From: Amia ocellicauda
Taxonomy: Eukaryota; Chordata; Actinopteri; Amiiformes; Amiidae
DNA length: 64,000 nucleotides
Direction: 5' to 3'
NCBI RefSeq assembly: GCF_036373705.1
Contig: NC_089863.1
Coordinates: forward strand, 25,517,727-25,581,726
In this document: positions 30,594 through 42,884 of the stretch, in pieces
How the letters are laid out: each line of letters opens with the position of its first letter
Position numbering within the stretch: position 1 is the stretch's first letter
Translations under genes and position numbers: made by a program
Notes under the pieces: generated by a model
Seen by the model: only the letters and a program-made list of their open reading frames with translations
Databases searched by the model: none
What the model was told of the DNA's origin: nothing

Positions 30594-30942
30594 GACACAC
30601 CACGCGGCACAAAAGCGGAGCACGCTCCAACCCATCAGCGCGGCTCAGTTAGGGCGCACTGGAGCATGTAAGGCCTGTGCCCAACGTTATATAGCGCACA
30701 AGTGGCGTGGGTCAACAGCTGCACGGTAACAATTTAATCCTGGCTGGAGTCAGCGCGTGTGTGCGTGCGTGTGTGTGTGTGTGATTTTCCCCTGTGGATC
30801 ACATAACCCATTTCAATTCAAATGAACAACAAAAACAGTAACAATACCACCAACAACAGGAGATGATTTTGAAGCCACTGATACAATGACACCAATAATC
30901 CAATCTGAGGCACCACGTTCACAGGTAACCCAAGGCGTTTTT

Positions 30943-31467
30943 GCATCGATTTCCTTTTATTGGGCTGGACAAAGACGATTTAAAGGGTTCACAACTGCCT
31001 TCCATACCTGGGGATTGTCCTGATCCGTGTAAATCTAGAATACATAAATAATACACATATATACTGTATTTCTTGGACTTTATCTGCAAAAATAGGCTTT
31101 GAATGGTGAGGAAAAACTGCCTAAAAGGCTGTGACAGTACTTACAGAGAGAACCACCATTCGCAACTGAAAAAGATGAATGGACAACACAATTCAACTAC
31201 TGGAACAACAGTTTCCAAAGCATTCTTGTGAAAACACTCTAGTCTTTGATCACCAGCATCAGTGCATTCAGTCGGGGTTCATTTGAAGTATCTGTTCCCC
31301 AAGACAAATATGTTTTCTGGACCGGAGGAAACTGTGAGTCGCTTAGTATTGGGGAGAGTTTTTCACAGAATACATTTTGTAACATAGTTCTTCCTTGCAG
31401 GAGGAGCAGTGAAAGCTTGGCATCGATTTCCTTTTATTGGGCCGGACATAGAAAAAGATTTAAAGGG
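30943..31467. repeat. Direct repeats (45 and 48 bp) flanking the duplicated segment
   Basis: GCATCGATTTCCTTTTATTG..TTTAAAGGG occurs at 30943-30987 and again at 31420-31467, with three substitutions and a 3-nt indel. The repeat is absent around the source copy in hormad1. Confidence 0.85.
30987..31420 (-). pseudogene. Duplicated hormad1 segment with two micro-exons, in golph3l leader intron
   Basis: These 434 bp match 36467-36900 (hormad1) base for base without indels and with about three substitutions seen by eye. The copy contains both hormad1 micro-exons (31165-31145, LRMVVLS; 31034-31008, IYTDQDNPQ) with intact AG and GT borders, on the same strand as golph3l and hormad1. It is flanked by imperfect direct repeats starting GCATCGATTTCCTTTTATTG at 30943-30987 and 31420-31467. 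It has no other hormad1 exons, so it cannot make the HORMA domain. Confidence 0.93.
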
Positions 31468-32269
31468 CTTCTGTAACCAGAATAAAGGTGCAAAGCCACC
31501 AGTAGCTAACTATGTGTAGATTAAGCTTACACACACAGGCATGGCCAGTTTAAATCTCACTACATAGAGGAGATATTGGGAGATCGTGTCTCTCCCTGGG
31601 CTGGGCAGACAGGGATGCACAGACTTTTGCACAAGTCTAGGAAGACTTTGCAATCTGCCCGAGGAAGTCTCCCCGGAATCAGGTGCTGGGAAGGGTGGCC
31701 TGCTCTTAAAATTAAATGTAGGTGTACCCAGCCCTGCCACTGCCAAGCTCTCCTATACAGCACCCATATCTGTATCTTCTCTTATGTGCAATACCAGGTA
31801 CGTGTGTGACAACAAAGATGGACACATTCGTCAGAAAAGGTCGTGTTATTATGAATCATTAGTCCGTGATTAACAATTAGACGCGAAACCGGATCAAACG
31901 CCACGCTGACTGTGGGCACAAGGGTGTCTCGTCACTGGATCGCCCGGAAAAAAAACAGGAGAGTGTGTGTATCCACCTGAAAAACGCGTTTTCTCTTCTA
32001 ATCAATCAATAAGCAAATCTCTGCTGTGTCGGACATGTGACGTCGCCGATCAGACGACGCTGTAATGTAAATAGCAGAGAGGATGTGCTCAAGAGATAAG
32101 GGACGGGCAGCGCAACTTCCAGCCAAACCCTGGGGTCTTTTCTGTACGCCATCGAGGGCAACCAGGTGAATAAATGAGCAGCAGATCGGGTGGCCCCTGA
32201 AACGCTGCCCAAAGCCTCCTACTGTAAAGGGAAGCAGCGCTGCGGAACCGCACACGATCGTCGTCCTCG

Positions 32270-32660
32270 TCGGCTACTTACTGCTGCGCTTTTCCTCCGA
32301 GGCGTCGTGTCGGCTGTGGCTTTCCTACAAGTGCACGCTTTCCCCCCCTCGGAGCCGTCCTTTTCGGGCAGCGCGAAAATGACAACGGGCACCAAGCTGT
32401 TTCCCCTCCGACTTGCTGGAGTTACAAAGTAAACAGAAAACTTCCTGTTACGCGAGGGCATCCGAACTTGCTGCAAGTCGGAGCGACGCGGCGGCACCGG
32501 CCCGCCCGCCAATCGGGAGGCGAGCTGTCAAACGCGGGCCAATCACTGGCCGAGGAGACGCGGAGGACCCGCCCGTCCCCGGGATCACAGGAGAGCGACA
32601 GGCGGCTCCACCAATGGGAGCGCGGTGGAAGTGGCCAATGAGGGAGAGGATGATTCACTC
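32270..32660 (-). promoter_or_regulatory. golph3l: Probable golph3l promoter and non-coding first exon
   Basis: GC- and CpG-rich island with four CCAAT boxes in one orientation at 32509, 32539, 32611 and 32635, and an ETS-like CTTCCTG near 32442. On the minus strand a consensus donor GTAAGT (32281-32276) would end a leader exon at 32282, which could splice to the acceptor CAG before 29852 in front of the coding start. That would make an approximately 2.4-kb leader intron. The TSS near 32.45 kb is inferred. Confidence 0.6.
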
Positions 32661-32859
32661 CCTGCTGATTCCGGGAAGGAAGCGAACCGACGAGTTTTCT
32701 TAATTGCGAACAACTGCATTCTTTTCTTTCTGGATATTCGTCCCCCCCAGAGGCTGAGAAGTGATAAAAATACATCGTTGCCCAAAAAAGATTTAAAAAA
32801 ATCAGGCAATAGACCGTTCTACTCCACAACTAAAAAGTTAGTAAGAGGCAGGTGCTAGT

Positions 32860-33172
32860 GTGAACCAGGGGATCTACCTCCTCTGCTGTTTTTTCTTCCA
32901 ACTGAGTTCTTAATTACTTAATTGGGCCCTTAATTGAACTAATTTCCTTTTAAATATTGGAAACCGTAGGGCTTTTACCTATACACTTGTATAAGGATCT
33001 TATGTTATTCAGGAACCAGCTGTTTTATCAGTTACACACTTTAGAAAGTCACATGTCAGCAAATTATAACTTCAATTAAGGGTTCAATTAAATAATTAAG
33101 TAATTCAGAGCTGGGTTGGAACAAAATCCAGCAGGGTAGGGGCTCCTCCAGGAGCAAAGTTGGGAACCACAC
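32860..33172. mobile_element. Palindromic hAT-like MITE, copy 5 (between hormad1 and golph3l)
   Basis: Left arm AGGGGATCTACCTCCTCTGC, with TTCTTAATTACTTAATTGGG further in; right arm AGGGTAGGGGCTCCTCCAGG then AGTTGGGAACCACA. The ends are inverted copies of the family consensus. No clear target duplication remains. Confidence 0.75.
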
Positions 33173-33290
33173 AAATGGCTTTATGTGTGAATGAATGACT
33201 GTACGGTTTTGTAATTAATTTTGTTCATGGTAAACGGCTTAGACAAATTTGAAATGAAAATTTTACACATGATTACATATTTAAGAATTG

Positions 33291-33296
33291 TTTATT
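33291..33296 (-). other. hormad1: Candidate hormad1 polyadenylation signal AATAAA
   Basis: AATAAA on the minus strand about 610 nt past the hormad1 stop, just before the MITE at 32.86-33.17 kb. It would leave about 0.7 kb to the golph3l promoter island. Confidence 0.45.
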
Positions 33297-33906
33297 GTGT
33301 ATAGTTTTAACAACAGTAGTCCTCAAAAAAGCAATCTGAAGCATTGTACCGGTGTGTATGTTCAAACTATTCCAAATGTTAATTTCTCAAACAAACCCCC
33401 TGCAGAATCAATATTTCAAGAGTGTTGTGACGCTATTTGGTACTTTGTTAATTATTATTATTCAGTGGCCATAATATACATCAGATTTCATAACAACATG
33501 TTAAATAAAATCTGGTCAATAGCCTGTACCACCGTAGAACATGAACACACAACTACTTATCAAAATCACTCGCTCTTGCAGCAGGAGACGCTGGAACGAC
33601 AGAGATCTACATGACTCTAAGAACATATAACCTAAAAGGTATAAATATAGAACAAGTGCCAAACAAATGTATATTTGATGGGAAGTCATCTCAAATGTGG
33701 ACTCCTTGACAAACTCAGATACACAACATAAATAAATACGTGTACTGTACATAAATAACACAACTGTTACTCCTCCAGGTCATCTTAAGGTGGCTACATC
33801 ACAATTTCATGAGTTTCACTCTACTGATAACTCTTCATAAAAGGAGTTAACTCTTTAACTCTTCTGTTAAAGATTTGTCAGGGGAGCTGATCGAGGGCTT
33901 GTCCAA

Positions 33907-34065
33907 TCAGAAGCATTCCTTGGGTTCGCTGAATTTGCGTCTTTTGGGTGCCGGGGTTTCGTCCTGACTGCGGGGGATTTCGAACTCCGACACCTGCAGC
34001 AGGCAAACATGCATGGCTTCTTACAAAAGTGACACAGAAGCTTGAAGCTTGAGCAATAGGATTTA

Positions 34066-34117
<52 letters not shown>

Positions 34118-37100
34118 TGGCTGCTAAACACCATCCCTTGATTTTCAAAGACAACAGACATGAATACATTTGGGATGCTGTCCTGTGTGCATTCATTTTG
34201 TTACTGGATTGATACACAAAGAAAGATGTGTTCCTCTTTTGTCACTACTTAAAAACACTACAATGTTTATTTACATTTATAGTGCTTATGCAACCAATAA
34301 GACTTACAAAAGCAGGGATCTGATCAATGGTTTCCGTCTAAAGCTTTACAACTGCAACTACATCCGGCCACAAAGGGGTGCTAGTTCCCCGTTGCTACTG
34401 CTAAACACAGTAAAATATAAAACTAAATTAAAAACACAACAAAGTGGCAGGTAAATATGCATCCTACCAATATTTGTGTCAGGGTCCACCGGTTTTGGAC
34501 AATTTAGTCAAGGCACGCTCAGAAGGGGAGGGATGTCATTGTCAGACCTTATAAAACTGTGGTCGGGATACCGCGACTCACCGTTTTCTTCCTCCTCTTG
34601 CCGACGACGCCCACGTCTGCCTTGCCCTTCTCCTCCACTGACTGCCATGAGGAAGAGGAACAGAGTCTTCAACCATCCCAAACAGGCTCGCAAACCCCCG
34701 CCACCCCTGGCCGCCGCCGACCCCCCGCCGGACTGACCTGTGGGCGCTGGACCGCTCGGCCGCTCCGGGTCCGGCTCACGGCCAGCTGCACGTCGAAGGC
34801 CTTGGACACCAGGCGGTCCATCTGGAAGAGGGACACGCCGTGACTGCAACTCTTGCCACCGCTCAGCATTGTGGGTAGGATTTCGGCAGGGGGGAAAGGA
34901 GAGAGCGACACTGATACCTGGGAGGCGTCCGGTCTCTCCCCAGAGGTGCCGAGATCCTCTTGGCAGGTCAGCCTGACTTCTGAAGCGATAAATAAATGAA
35001 TGAATGTAAGTCCTCTGATTCAAGAGTCTGATTTCAGGTTGGTATTGTAGTCTCCTCTAACAGGAGGGTTGGGCGGGGTGTGTTTGTGCTCTTCTTATTG
35101 AACGTGGGTTGTGAGAAGATCTTGGCGTACCGTCATGCTCCGTGCCGGTTCCCGTGTCCCTCTCCGCGGGCAGTCGCTCCTTGACGTGACAATGCACACG
35201 CAACAGACACACCAACAAGAGAATGCGTAAACTGAGACGGCCCGAGCGTGGCCCTAAAGCTGCCAGGCGGGTTAGTCTAGCGTCACACGGGCGTGTGCAC
35301 AGCCGAGAGCTGGATTGTCTTTTACCCACCAAACATGGAGGTAAAACAAATATGCCGGGGAAAACTGAATGAAACGAAAGGCACGTTGGAGAGCTAGCGG
35401 CTCCCTGTCTCTCACCTGGATGATATTCATGCTGCTCTCCTGCGTGTCCGTCTCCTCCCCTGGGCCCAGCACCTCGGCCTGCTTCCCCTTCTCACAGATC
35501 AGCTCCCCCTGGTCCACCTGTGCACACGACACGCCTCAGCACCGCCGCGGGGGTGAGACACACAGGCCCGCGGGGCTTCATCCGTTCCCCAACATCTCCA
35601 CCGGCCTCAGGGCGAGGAATGAGACGAACAAGGGAGAGGGGGAGAAGCAGAAGGACAAGGCCAAGAAGAAAGCGTAGGAGGGGTGGAAGGAGCAGGAAAA
35701 GACAGAAGGAGGAGAGGAAGAACAGTGAAGTCGGCGCCCTGCCCGCACTCCTCTTCGCCGTCAGCCGGCAGTACCTGTTCCATGCGCTCTCTCTCGGTGG
35801 TCACCTTGACCTTCAGGGTGTGGAAGGGAGTGGCCACCTCCCCCACGGCCAGGTGCACCGGCTCCCCCTCGAACATCATGCTCTCGCTGTCCCCCTCCTT
35901 GAAGCCCGGAGGCTGGTAGTCTTGCGGGGTCACTGAGGGACACAGACGGCAGAGGCCTGACGCAAACTGAGCTCCCAGGGTCTCCGGTGTGTCCTCCAGT
36001 CTACCCTGAAGGGTGCCTTCCTGGGTTCTGTGTGGGGCCTCCCAGGGGCCACTTACCTTCATCGTAGTAGAAGAGCTTCATGTTCAGGTAGACGTCGCTG
36101 GGCAGGGGCCCCAGGTTCTGCATCAGCACGTACAGTTTGCGCACCAGGAGGATGCTGGCTTTCTTCGTGTCGCCGCAGGACACCTGGCTGATGGTTTTCT
36201 TGTCACCGCTGGGAGAAGCAGCAAAAGACATTTGAAAACCGGCCATCAGATGGCACTGCGTAAAATGACACGGGCTCAGAGACGTGTTCAAAGTGCTGCC
36301 GTGACGGGGCCCTACCTCTCGATGTCCAGAAGTGGGCCCTCCCTGGTGTACTTGATTTTAAACTGATAGCACTCTGTCACTGTCTGGAAAGGAAACATCG
36401 AGAGCCAACCTTAGATGCCAGCACATCCAAGCACAGCGAGAGCCCACGGCTACCACTGCGGTGTACGTTCACAACTGCCTTCCATACCTGGGGATTGTCC
36501 TGATCCGTGTAAATCTAGAATACATAAATAATACACATATATACTGTTTTTCTTGGACTTTATCTGCAAAAATAGGCTTTGAATGGTGAGGAAAAACTGC
36601 CTAAAAGGCTGTGACAGTACTTACAGAGAGAACCACCATTCGCAACTGAAAAAGATGAATGGAAAACACAATTCAACTACTGGAACAACAGTTTCCAAAG
36701 CATTCTTGTGAAAACACTCTAGTCTTTGATCACCAGCATCAGTGCATTCAGTCGGGGTTCATTTGAAGTATCTGTTCCCCAAGACAAATATGTTTTCTGG
36801 ACCGGAGGAGACTGTGAGTCGCTTAGTATTGGGGAGAGTTTTTCACAGAATACATTTTGTAACATAGTTCTTCCTTGCAGGAGGAGCAGTGAAAGCTTGG
36901 CCAGTGAAAGCTTGCTTTGTTTTGACGTTTCCAGGAGAAACTACGATATTTCTGGTTAAGCACACTGGTCAGATATTAAACCATTTTGTCTGGCCCCAAA
37001 AGGTTTTTAAAACAGCACGCTGGTTTGCTTTGGAGAGAGAGAGCTGTCAGCACACAGGGAGATTTTCCCAGCCATGTTGCTCAGGAGGTTTTCCTAGCTT

Positions 37101-40100
37101 CACATTTTTTGTAATCGATGTGTTCAAGGCGATGAGAGGAACGTGGGAATTGCAGAGAAATGTTTCTGAAACACATCTTGTCAAACTTTCCCTCTTCCCC
37201 CAGCGTATTTTAAACATCAAAAGTCAAGAAAAATAAATGCTCAAAAGTGTGTGATGGCTAACAGCATTACTAACATGATATATTTGGCAATATCAAACGG
37301 TGACTTCCACTTTCAACCATTCGACATTTCACTACACATGTAACACAACCACGGTAGTATAGAGATCTGACTTAGCCGGCTCATCCACTTACATATTTTC
37401 TCTGGAGAGCATCGTAGCATCCCTGCATCCTGCACAAGAACGACAACAGAAATGTTTCAGCCATTACAAGTCTTCCCAGTACAAAACCTAACCAGGAGCC
37501 TAACCTTAGAGTGAAGCCTCACCCACCCCCTCCCCCCGACACTGACCACTTCACAATCTGAGTGGATCCAGGGCAGCTTCGGTCCTCCTTCAGGATTTTA
37601 ATGCACTGGCCTAAGAGAGAACGCAGATGACAGGGCTTGAGATTGGCAGAACCGAGAGTCTCTTCATTCCCACGGCCGTGTAGGAGGGACCCACAGAGCG
37701 GCGAACGTAGGCTGCAAAAACACCCAGCGAGAGCCTCAAAAATCACTACACTCACTACACTCAATGTGTGTGAAAGTACTTCAAAGTGAGTCTGTGTGCA
37801 TGTGGTGGGATTAGCTATCCAACGACAGGATTAGCTAACTGGCCAAACCTGCGTTGGGTTTAGATTAGGGAGATACTGTGAAAGACCTCTCTTTAAAAGA
37901 AACCTTATGCATCGTTTATTAAGGGTCACGTGAAGTTCAAAAGTGATTTCCGGTGAGTAATGCTTTGTCTGTTTGAAATTCATATTTAATGAAGCCGTAC
38001 AATGCCCCGCCTCGCACACGCTAACCTCATAAAACAATCAAATAAAAAAACTGGCTACAACATACAGCCTCTCAAGGACTGCATTAGCTTATACCCTCCC
38101 AGTTGGACAACAGAAATAAAAGCACGGGGCCGACAAAGCCCAAAAGCTGCACCCATCCCTGTGTGCTCACTCTGCGGTCAGAGTGGGCATTATTGTACAC
38201 TTTACACACTCTTCCTTATCAGTGGTTCGGCAGGTATTCATATTTGGTGTATTTAATAATGTCCTGAACATTGGAATTAGCACTGATTTGCAGGACAGCG
38301 ACAATAGATGGTGCTTTTTGTAATCTGTATCTGGCTGTGCTGGGGCTAGAAGGGCTTTGGAGAGCTTGGGTTGTCTGTTTGTTTCAGGGAACAAGCACGA
38401 GACTCACAGTCTGCTTGTGGCAATCTGGCAAACACATTATTCAAATGCTGCCTTTTATTATTATTTATTTCTATGCAGAGGCACTTATCCAGGGTGACTA
38501 ACATCATATTATTTATACACACAATGACCCATTTATACAGCTGGGGTTGTACTGGTGCATTCTGGGTACAGTGCCTTGCTCAAGGGGACAACAGCAGTGT
38601 CCCTCACCTGGGATTAGACACACAATCCTCTGCTCCAGAGTCCAGAGACCACTTACTTCCTACATGGTGGAATTCCCCCTTCCAATTAATCTTCCAAAAG
38701 CGGGCAGCCATTTTGTACCCGAAAAGCTCAGAAATTAAAACTTTTGATGTGTATTTTAATAAGCCTGTGTATTTTTTTATGTTGTTGTTGTTATTTTGTC
38801 AAACTGAGACGAGGCAGGAGCCCAGCCCAGAAAAACATTTACAATGCAAATCAGGCAACCGATAAGATCATGTGAAGTGACTAGAAGCAAAAGGCTTTTA
38901 TCTAATCAGTGATGTTGTAATTGCGGAGTTCACTTGGCTGAACTTTCATGGTAATTCCTGTTACACACCCACACAGTCTGTTTAATGTTGGGACCAAAAG
39001 AAATCAAATTGCAAATCTGGCAGGTGAATACACTCTACAATTCCCTCTACAACACTGCGGTGTGTCTAAGAGCGAAAATAAGACTATCCCTCCATTTTTA
39101 TGATGTCTTCTGTTTTCAGTACAGGAGGGGATTGCATTTCCTTCTGCAGAACAATCAAAAACAAAAACCACCTGCTTTGGTTTATTGATACGGCCCATAT
39201 CCTGTAACTGGGCAACACAGCGTGCGATGTCATAGGATATGCACCAGTCAGAATATGTGTTTTTTTAGGACACCACGCACTCCTGGACACAGAGCATACA
39301 ATTTCATGCTAAAACTAAAACTGCATTCGAACTGGAGTTATCGTGTCAGGATGTTAACTACGGTAAGAAAACACACACAACACGCACATACACACTCTCA
39401 CACACACTCTGTGAAATTCACTGGGCCCAATCCCCGCTGAGGAACAGACCTCTCTCTCCCCAGTGTGTTACCTTCTACATATTTGGTCCCATAGGCTCTC
39501 TCTGAGAAAACCCCCCTGAGGTAGGTGATGCACGATACAGCGATGGCCAGAAGCTTCTTCACCAACACCAGGGACTGCTGCTCAGTAGAGACGACAGTGG
39601 GGAATATCTGGGTATTCTGAAAAGAGAGAGAGAATGGAGAGGGAGGAGAGGGAGGGAGAGGGAGAGAGTGAGAGAGATGGAGAGAGAGAGGAGAGAGGGA
39701 GAGAGAGAGAGGAGAGTGAGAGAGAGGGAGGGAGAGGAGAAAGAGATGGAGAGAGAGGGGGGAGAGAGGAGAGGGTGGGAGAGGAGCGAGAAGGAGAGGG
39801 AGGGGGAGGGAGAGGGAGACAGAGGAGGGATGGAGAGAGGAGAGAGGGGGAGAGGGAGGGAGAGGAGATGGAGAGAGAGGAGAAAGATGGAGAGAGCAGG
39901 GGGAGAGAGGAGAGGGAGGGAGGGAGAGGAACGAGAAGGAGGGAGGGAGAGGGAGAGAGGAGGGATGGAGAGGGAGGGAGAGAGGAGAGAGGAGAGTGGG
40001 AGGAGAGGAGAGAGAGGAGAAAGATGGAGAGAGCGGGGGGAGAGAGGAGAGGGAGGGAGGGGGAGAGGGAGAGAGAGGGCGAGGAACAAGAAGGAGGGAG

Positions 40101-40492
40101 GGAGAGGGAGAGAGGAGGGATGGAGAGGAAGGGAGAGAGGAGAGAGGGAGAGAGAGAGGAAAAGAGAGAGGAGAGTGAACGTCACATACAAGAAGCTGGA
40201 TCTTGGTTTTGTTATTGTTATAATGATAAAACAATATTTATTAATCATATAATGAATTGATCCTATGTAAAACCTTTGTTAAGCTCATCATAAGCCACTG
40301 TAATGCATATTTCTCTAAAATTAAACCAAAGCAGTATTTAGCCTGAAATGAAAATGAGCCTTTATTATTAGTAGTATTATCATCATTATTATTAGCATGT
40401 TTTAATTTGAAAGATGTGATTTTTGCAACACAAATTAATTTCCTTTTTTTTGAGCTTACAGTCAGATTCTTTTGCCGCTGAGCAGTTGCCAT
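33907..40492 (-). CDS. hormad1: hormad1, HORMA domain-containing protein 1 (complete, 15 coding exons)
   Basis: Exons (minus): 40492-40460, 39616-39472, 37610-37547, 37429-37393, 36645-36625, 36514-36488, 36383-36316, 36208-36057, 35932-35775, 35517-35416, 35179-35131, 34979-34918, 34821-34738, 34641-34582, 33993-33907. Joined phases agree and give 382 aa (human 394). Family knowledge: HORMAD1 sits on unsynapsed meiotic chromosome axes, promotes double-strand breaks and homologue pairing, and is removed on synapsis. Seen: MATAQRQ start; HORMA domain at about residues 20-226 with [42 protein letters not shown] and MKLFYYDE; a divergent linker; [10 protein letters not shown]; and the C-terminal closure-motif region [11 protein letters not shown] (370-380). 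Two exons are only 21 and 27 nt. Exons 11, 12 and 14 (positions 35.1-34.6 kb) are the least certain: they were chosen by phase and weak similarity to the human linker. Exon 11 has a weak AAG acceptor and a GTACGC donor. Confidence 0.91.
34066..34115 (+). repeat. (CA)n microsatellite in hormad1 last intron
   Basis: About 24 perfect CA units (GT in the transcript), 72 bp upstream of the last hormad1 exon. Confidence 0.95.
35625..35740 (-). repeat. Polypurine tract inside a hormad1 intron
   Basis: About 115 bp of A/G-rich plus-strand sequence between coding exons 9 and 10 of hormad1. Unlike the other tracts it is closer to the donor than to the acceptor. Confidence 0.7.
36467..36900 (-). repeat. 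Source copy of the duplicated hormad1 segment
   Basis: Holds functional coding exons 5 (36645-36625, 21 nt) and 6 (36514-36488, 27 nt) in their proper order in hormad1. The segment ends at a local repeat of AGTGAAAGCTTG (36888-36899 and 36903-36914), which lies exactly at the duplication border. Confidence 0.9.
38456..38650 (+). repeat. Fish SINE-like repeat in hormad1 intron
   Basis: Contains CAGAGGCACTTATCCAGGGT, CATTTATACAGCTGGGGTTG, GTGCCTTGCTCAAGGGG and GGGATTAGACACACAATCC, a widespread ray-finned fish repeat. A related shorter fragment is at 58255-58385. Confidence 0.6.
39618..40172 (-). repeat. Long polypurine tract in hormad1 intron 1
   Basis: About 555 bp of GA/GGA repeats on the plus strand, ending directly at the acceptor of coding exon 2 (39616). 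It contains an internal tandem duplication with a period of about 138 bp (near 39880 and 40015). CU-rich in the hormad1 transcript. Confidence 0.92.
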
Positions 40493-40697
40493 GGTGATCT
40501 AATCCTTCCCCTAAAAAAGAAAAAAAGATCACGATTATTTACACTTGAGATTTGCGGTACGTTTGCTCACAGTTATAGACATCAGTCATACAGGAACTTT
40601 CTGAAATAAAGCACTCGGTCTTGCATCTGGTATGAAAAAATTGACATTAGATCTCTGAAAGCTGTCACTCATTGTTTCCCCACCTTTTCAAGCTTTA

Positions 40698-40971
40698 ATC
40701 AGGGGTTCCCAGCCCTGGTCCTGGAGGAGCCCCTACCCTGCTGGTTTTTGTTCCAACTGAGCTCTCAATTACTTAATTAAAGTAACAATCTGCTTACATT
40801 TGCCTTTTTACATTGTGTAATAAAGAGTTTGTTGTTTAATAAGTTCTTTAAACAATTATATACTTAAAACCCCTACTGTTTAAAATCAATCAATCAATCG
40901 TTAGTTAAATTAAGGGTTCAATTAAGTAATTGAGAGCAGGACCAGGGTTGAGAACCCCTGCTTTAGATCAC
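40698..40971. mobile_element. Palindromic hAT-like MITE, copy 6 (upstream of hormad1 coding start)
   Basis: Ends CAGGGGTTCCCAGCCCTGG and CCAGGGTTGAGAACCCCTG are near-perfect inverted repeats. The inner left arm has CCCTACCCTGCTGG and CAATTACTTAATTAAAG. It lies in the probable hormad1 leader intron. Confidence 0.8.
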
Positions 40972-41439
40972 GTTTTCAGGGGCACAACAACAACCTTCAA
41001 TCTGCCCACACTACATATTATATTTAAAAATAATTGTCACTGAAAACCCTGCTTTTGGATGGATGATTTAAAGACTGCAACTTGATTAGTTTTAAGTGGC
41101 AGGGGCCCATGTGCGGCACAGCGCAGAGCATGCTGGGAAACCTGGCCGTTGCATATACTTTAACAATATAGTTTCAAGATCAACCTCCACGTTATTAAAG
41201 TGAACCAAATAAACAAAATCATACACCGCATTAAAATAAGTACGATCAGCCTTATATATTTCATACAACAGCGCCACGTCTCCAAAGCATCGCGGTACGT
41301 CTTCGCTCGCCTCAAGATGCCCTTTTTAGTATTAAAGGATTTTAGTGCCAGATTTCCGCTAAACTTAACATGTCATTCTATAAAATACGCCGCATATAAT
41401 GTTTGTAACATATTCTCTGTAATGTATTGGGTATCATAC

Positions 41440-41600
41440 CTGCGAAAATCAATATTGAAGCGATTCAAAATGAGCGGGACTCGCCTCTCTCCGCGACGCC
41501 TCACAGCGCTTCCCGCCACGCCCGACGCGCTGCGCCGCTCCGTCGCGATGACGTCAGGACGTCTAGGCCCATGGCCGCAGTTCTGCGCAGATCTGCAGAC
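41440..41600 (-). promoter_or_regulatory. hormad1: Probable hormad1 promoter and leader exon
   Basis: CpG-rich segment with a perfect palindromic CRE, TGACGTCA, at 41549-41556 and an E2F-type TTCCCGCC at about 41511. On the minus strand CGCAG/GTATGA would end a leader exon at 41440, to be joined to the acceptor TTTTTTAG before 40510, 18 nt upstream of the ATG. CRE and E2F6-type sites are common in germline gene promoters; use here is inferred. Confidence 0.5.
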
Positions 41601-42884
41601 TTACGCAAAACTGCGGACATCTGCGGTACAAGAACGCGACCCATGAGACTAAAAGCGCCTAACAGATAGGATAGTGCAGCAATTCCAATATAACTGGGAC
41701 ACTGCGAGGCAGGATGGGTATTTGAAGTTGCACTCACACTAAAATAAGTGAACTCCCAAATAATTAAGTAATGCAACTTTAAAATCATGTCATGCCTCGA
41801 CGTCTCTGGCCTTTTGAGAGCCCGTTGGGCATCCTTAATTATATGCATATGGCAATACTTGCATGGATTGCTACAATGACATAATTTTCATTTGTCTTTT
41901 GGTGTGTGTAGACGTTTCATATCTGCATCGCCTACACCGAATGTAATACATTATTCAGTACAATACAGTTCAATGATGCTTTTACAATAGGGATTTAGGA
42001 GCAGTCAAAGTGTCCTGGCTAGGGTACAAGGCATGCTGTAGGGGACTGTATAATACAATACAGAGTAGAATAAACCTGTTGCAACAAGGGCTTTTGTAAA
42101 TCTACAGTATAAGTAAAATAGTCCTGTTACTGTAGATTAGATTGATTATTTACAATAGACTGTTTAGATCTTGATAATGTTTTCACAATTTTTGCATGTT
42201 AGCATGTTCATGTTAAGGGATTTAGTTGACGGCTTTATCCAACGGCACCTTTAACAGACAGTAGCATACAGTATTGTATATGAGGCATGTATGCTGCAAT
42301 ATCAGGGTAATAACATTCCTATGCATTTTCACTTGTACATTACTGTGACTAAAATTAAAGGCGGTGCACTGTGCAAGACAGTACAAAGAATAGACACATT
42401 AAAACATATATATGTAAATAAATACTACTAATAACTCGAACCTGTTTCATATTAAAGCAAGAGCCACATGGTTACTATAAGCATACATGGGATATTTACT
42501 CAGCAACTTGTGCAATTAATATATTGAATTTAGGCAACGGTCTCTATTGTAAAATGCATCTGAAAATATTCTAACTTCGTACATTAAGTGTGGGTGACTT
42601 ATTCTGGCATTGGGTAGCTGCCAGAGAAACCTGTGGCAATATACACCATGCACTTTTTGCTTTTGCTACAATATTGTGACATGTTTTAATCAAACCTATT
42701 AGTAATTTAATCAAACCTATTAGGCGCCGTTTTAAAACTACTAACTGTATTGAATTTTCCTCTCCCTCACGTTTATCCATCGCAAATAAACGTCCACTAT
42801 GAAGTAAACTTCACTGCACATGCTTTTATTTATTTATTTGTTTATTTATTTATTTATGTTTGTAACGCCTCCGACTATTCCTTA

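Noticed and set aside
30987-31420. The second hormad1 segment as a functional hormad1 exon set
   Set aside because: It lies downstream of the hormad1 stop and contains only 48 coding bases, so it is a duplication and not part of the main transcript.
39398-40260. Long Ser/Pro/Leu and Arg/Glu/Gly frames on both strands
   Set aside because: Products of the GA tract in hormad1 intron 1. Only 39616-39472 in this area is coding.
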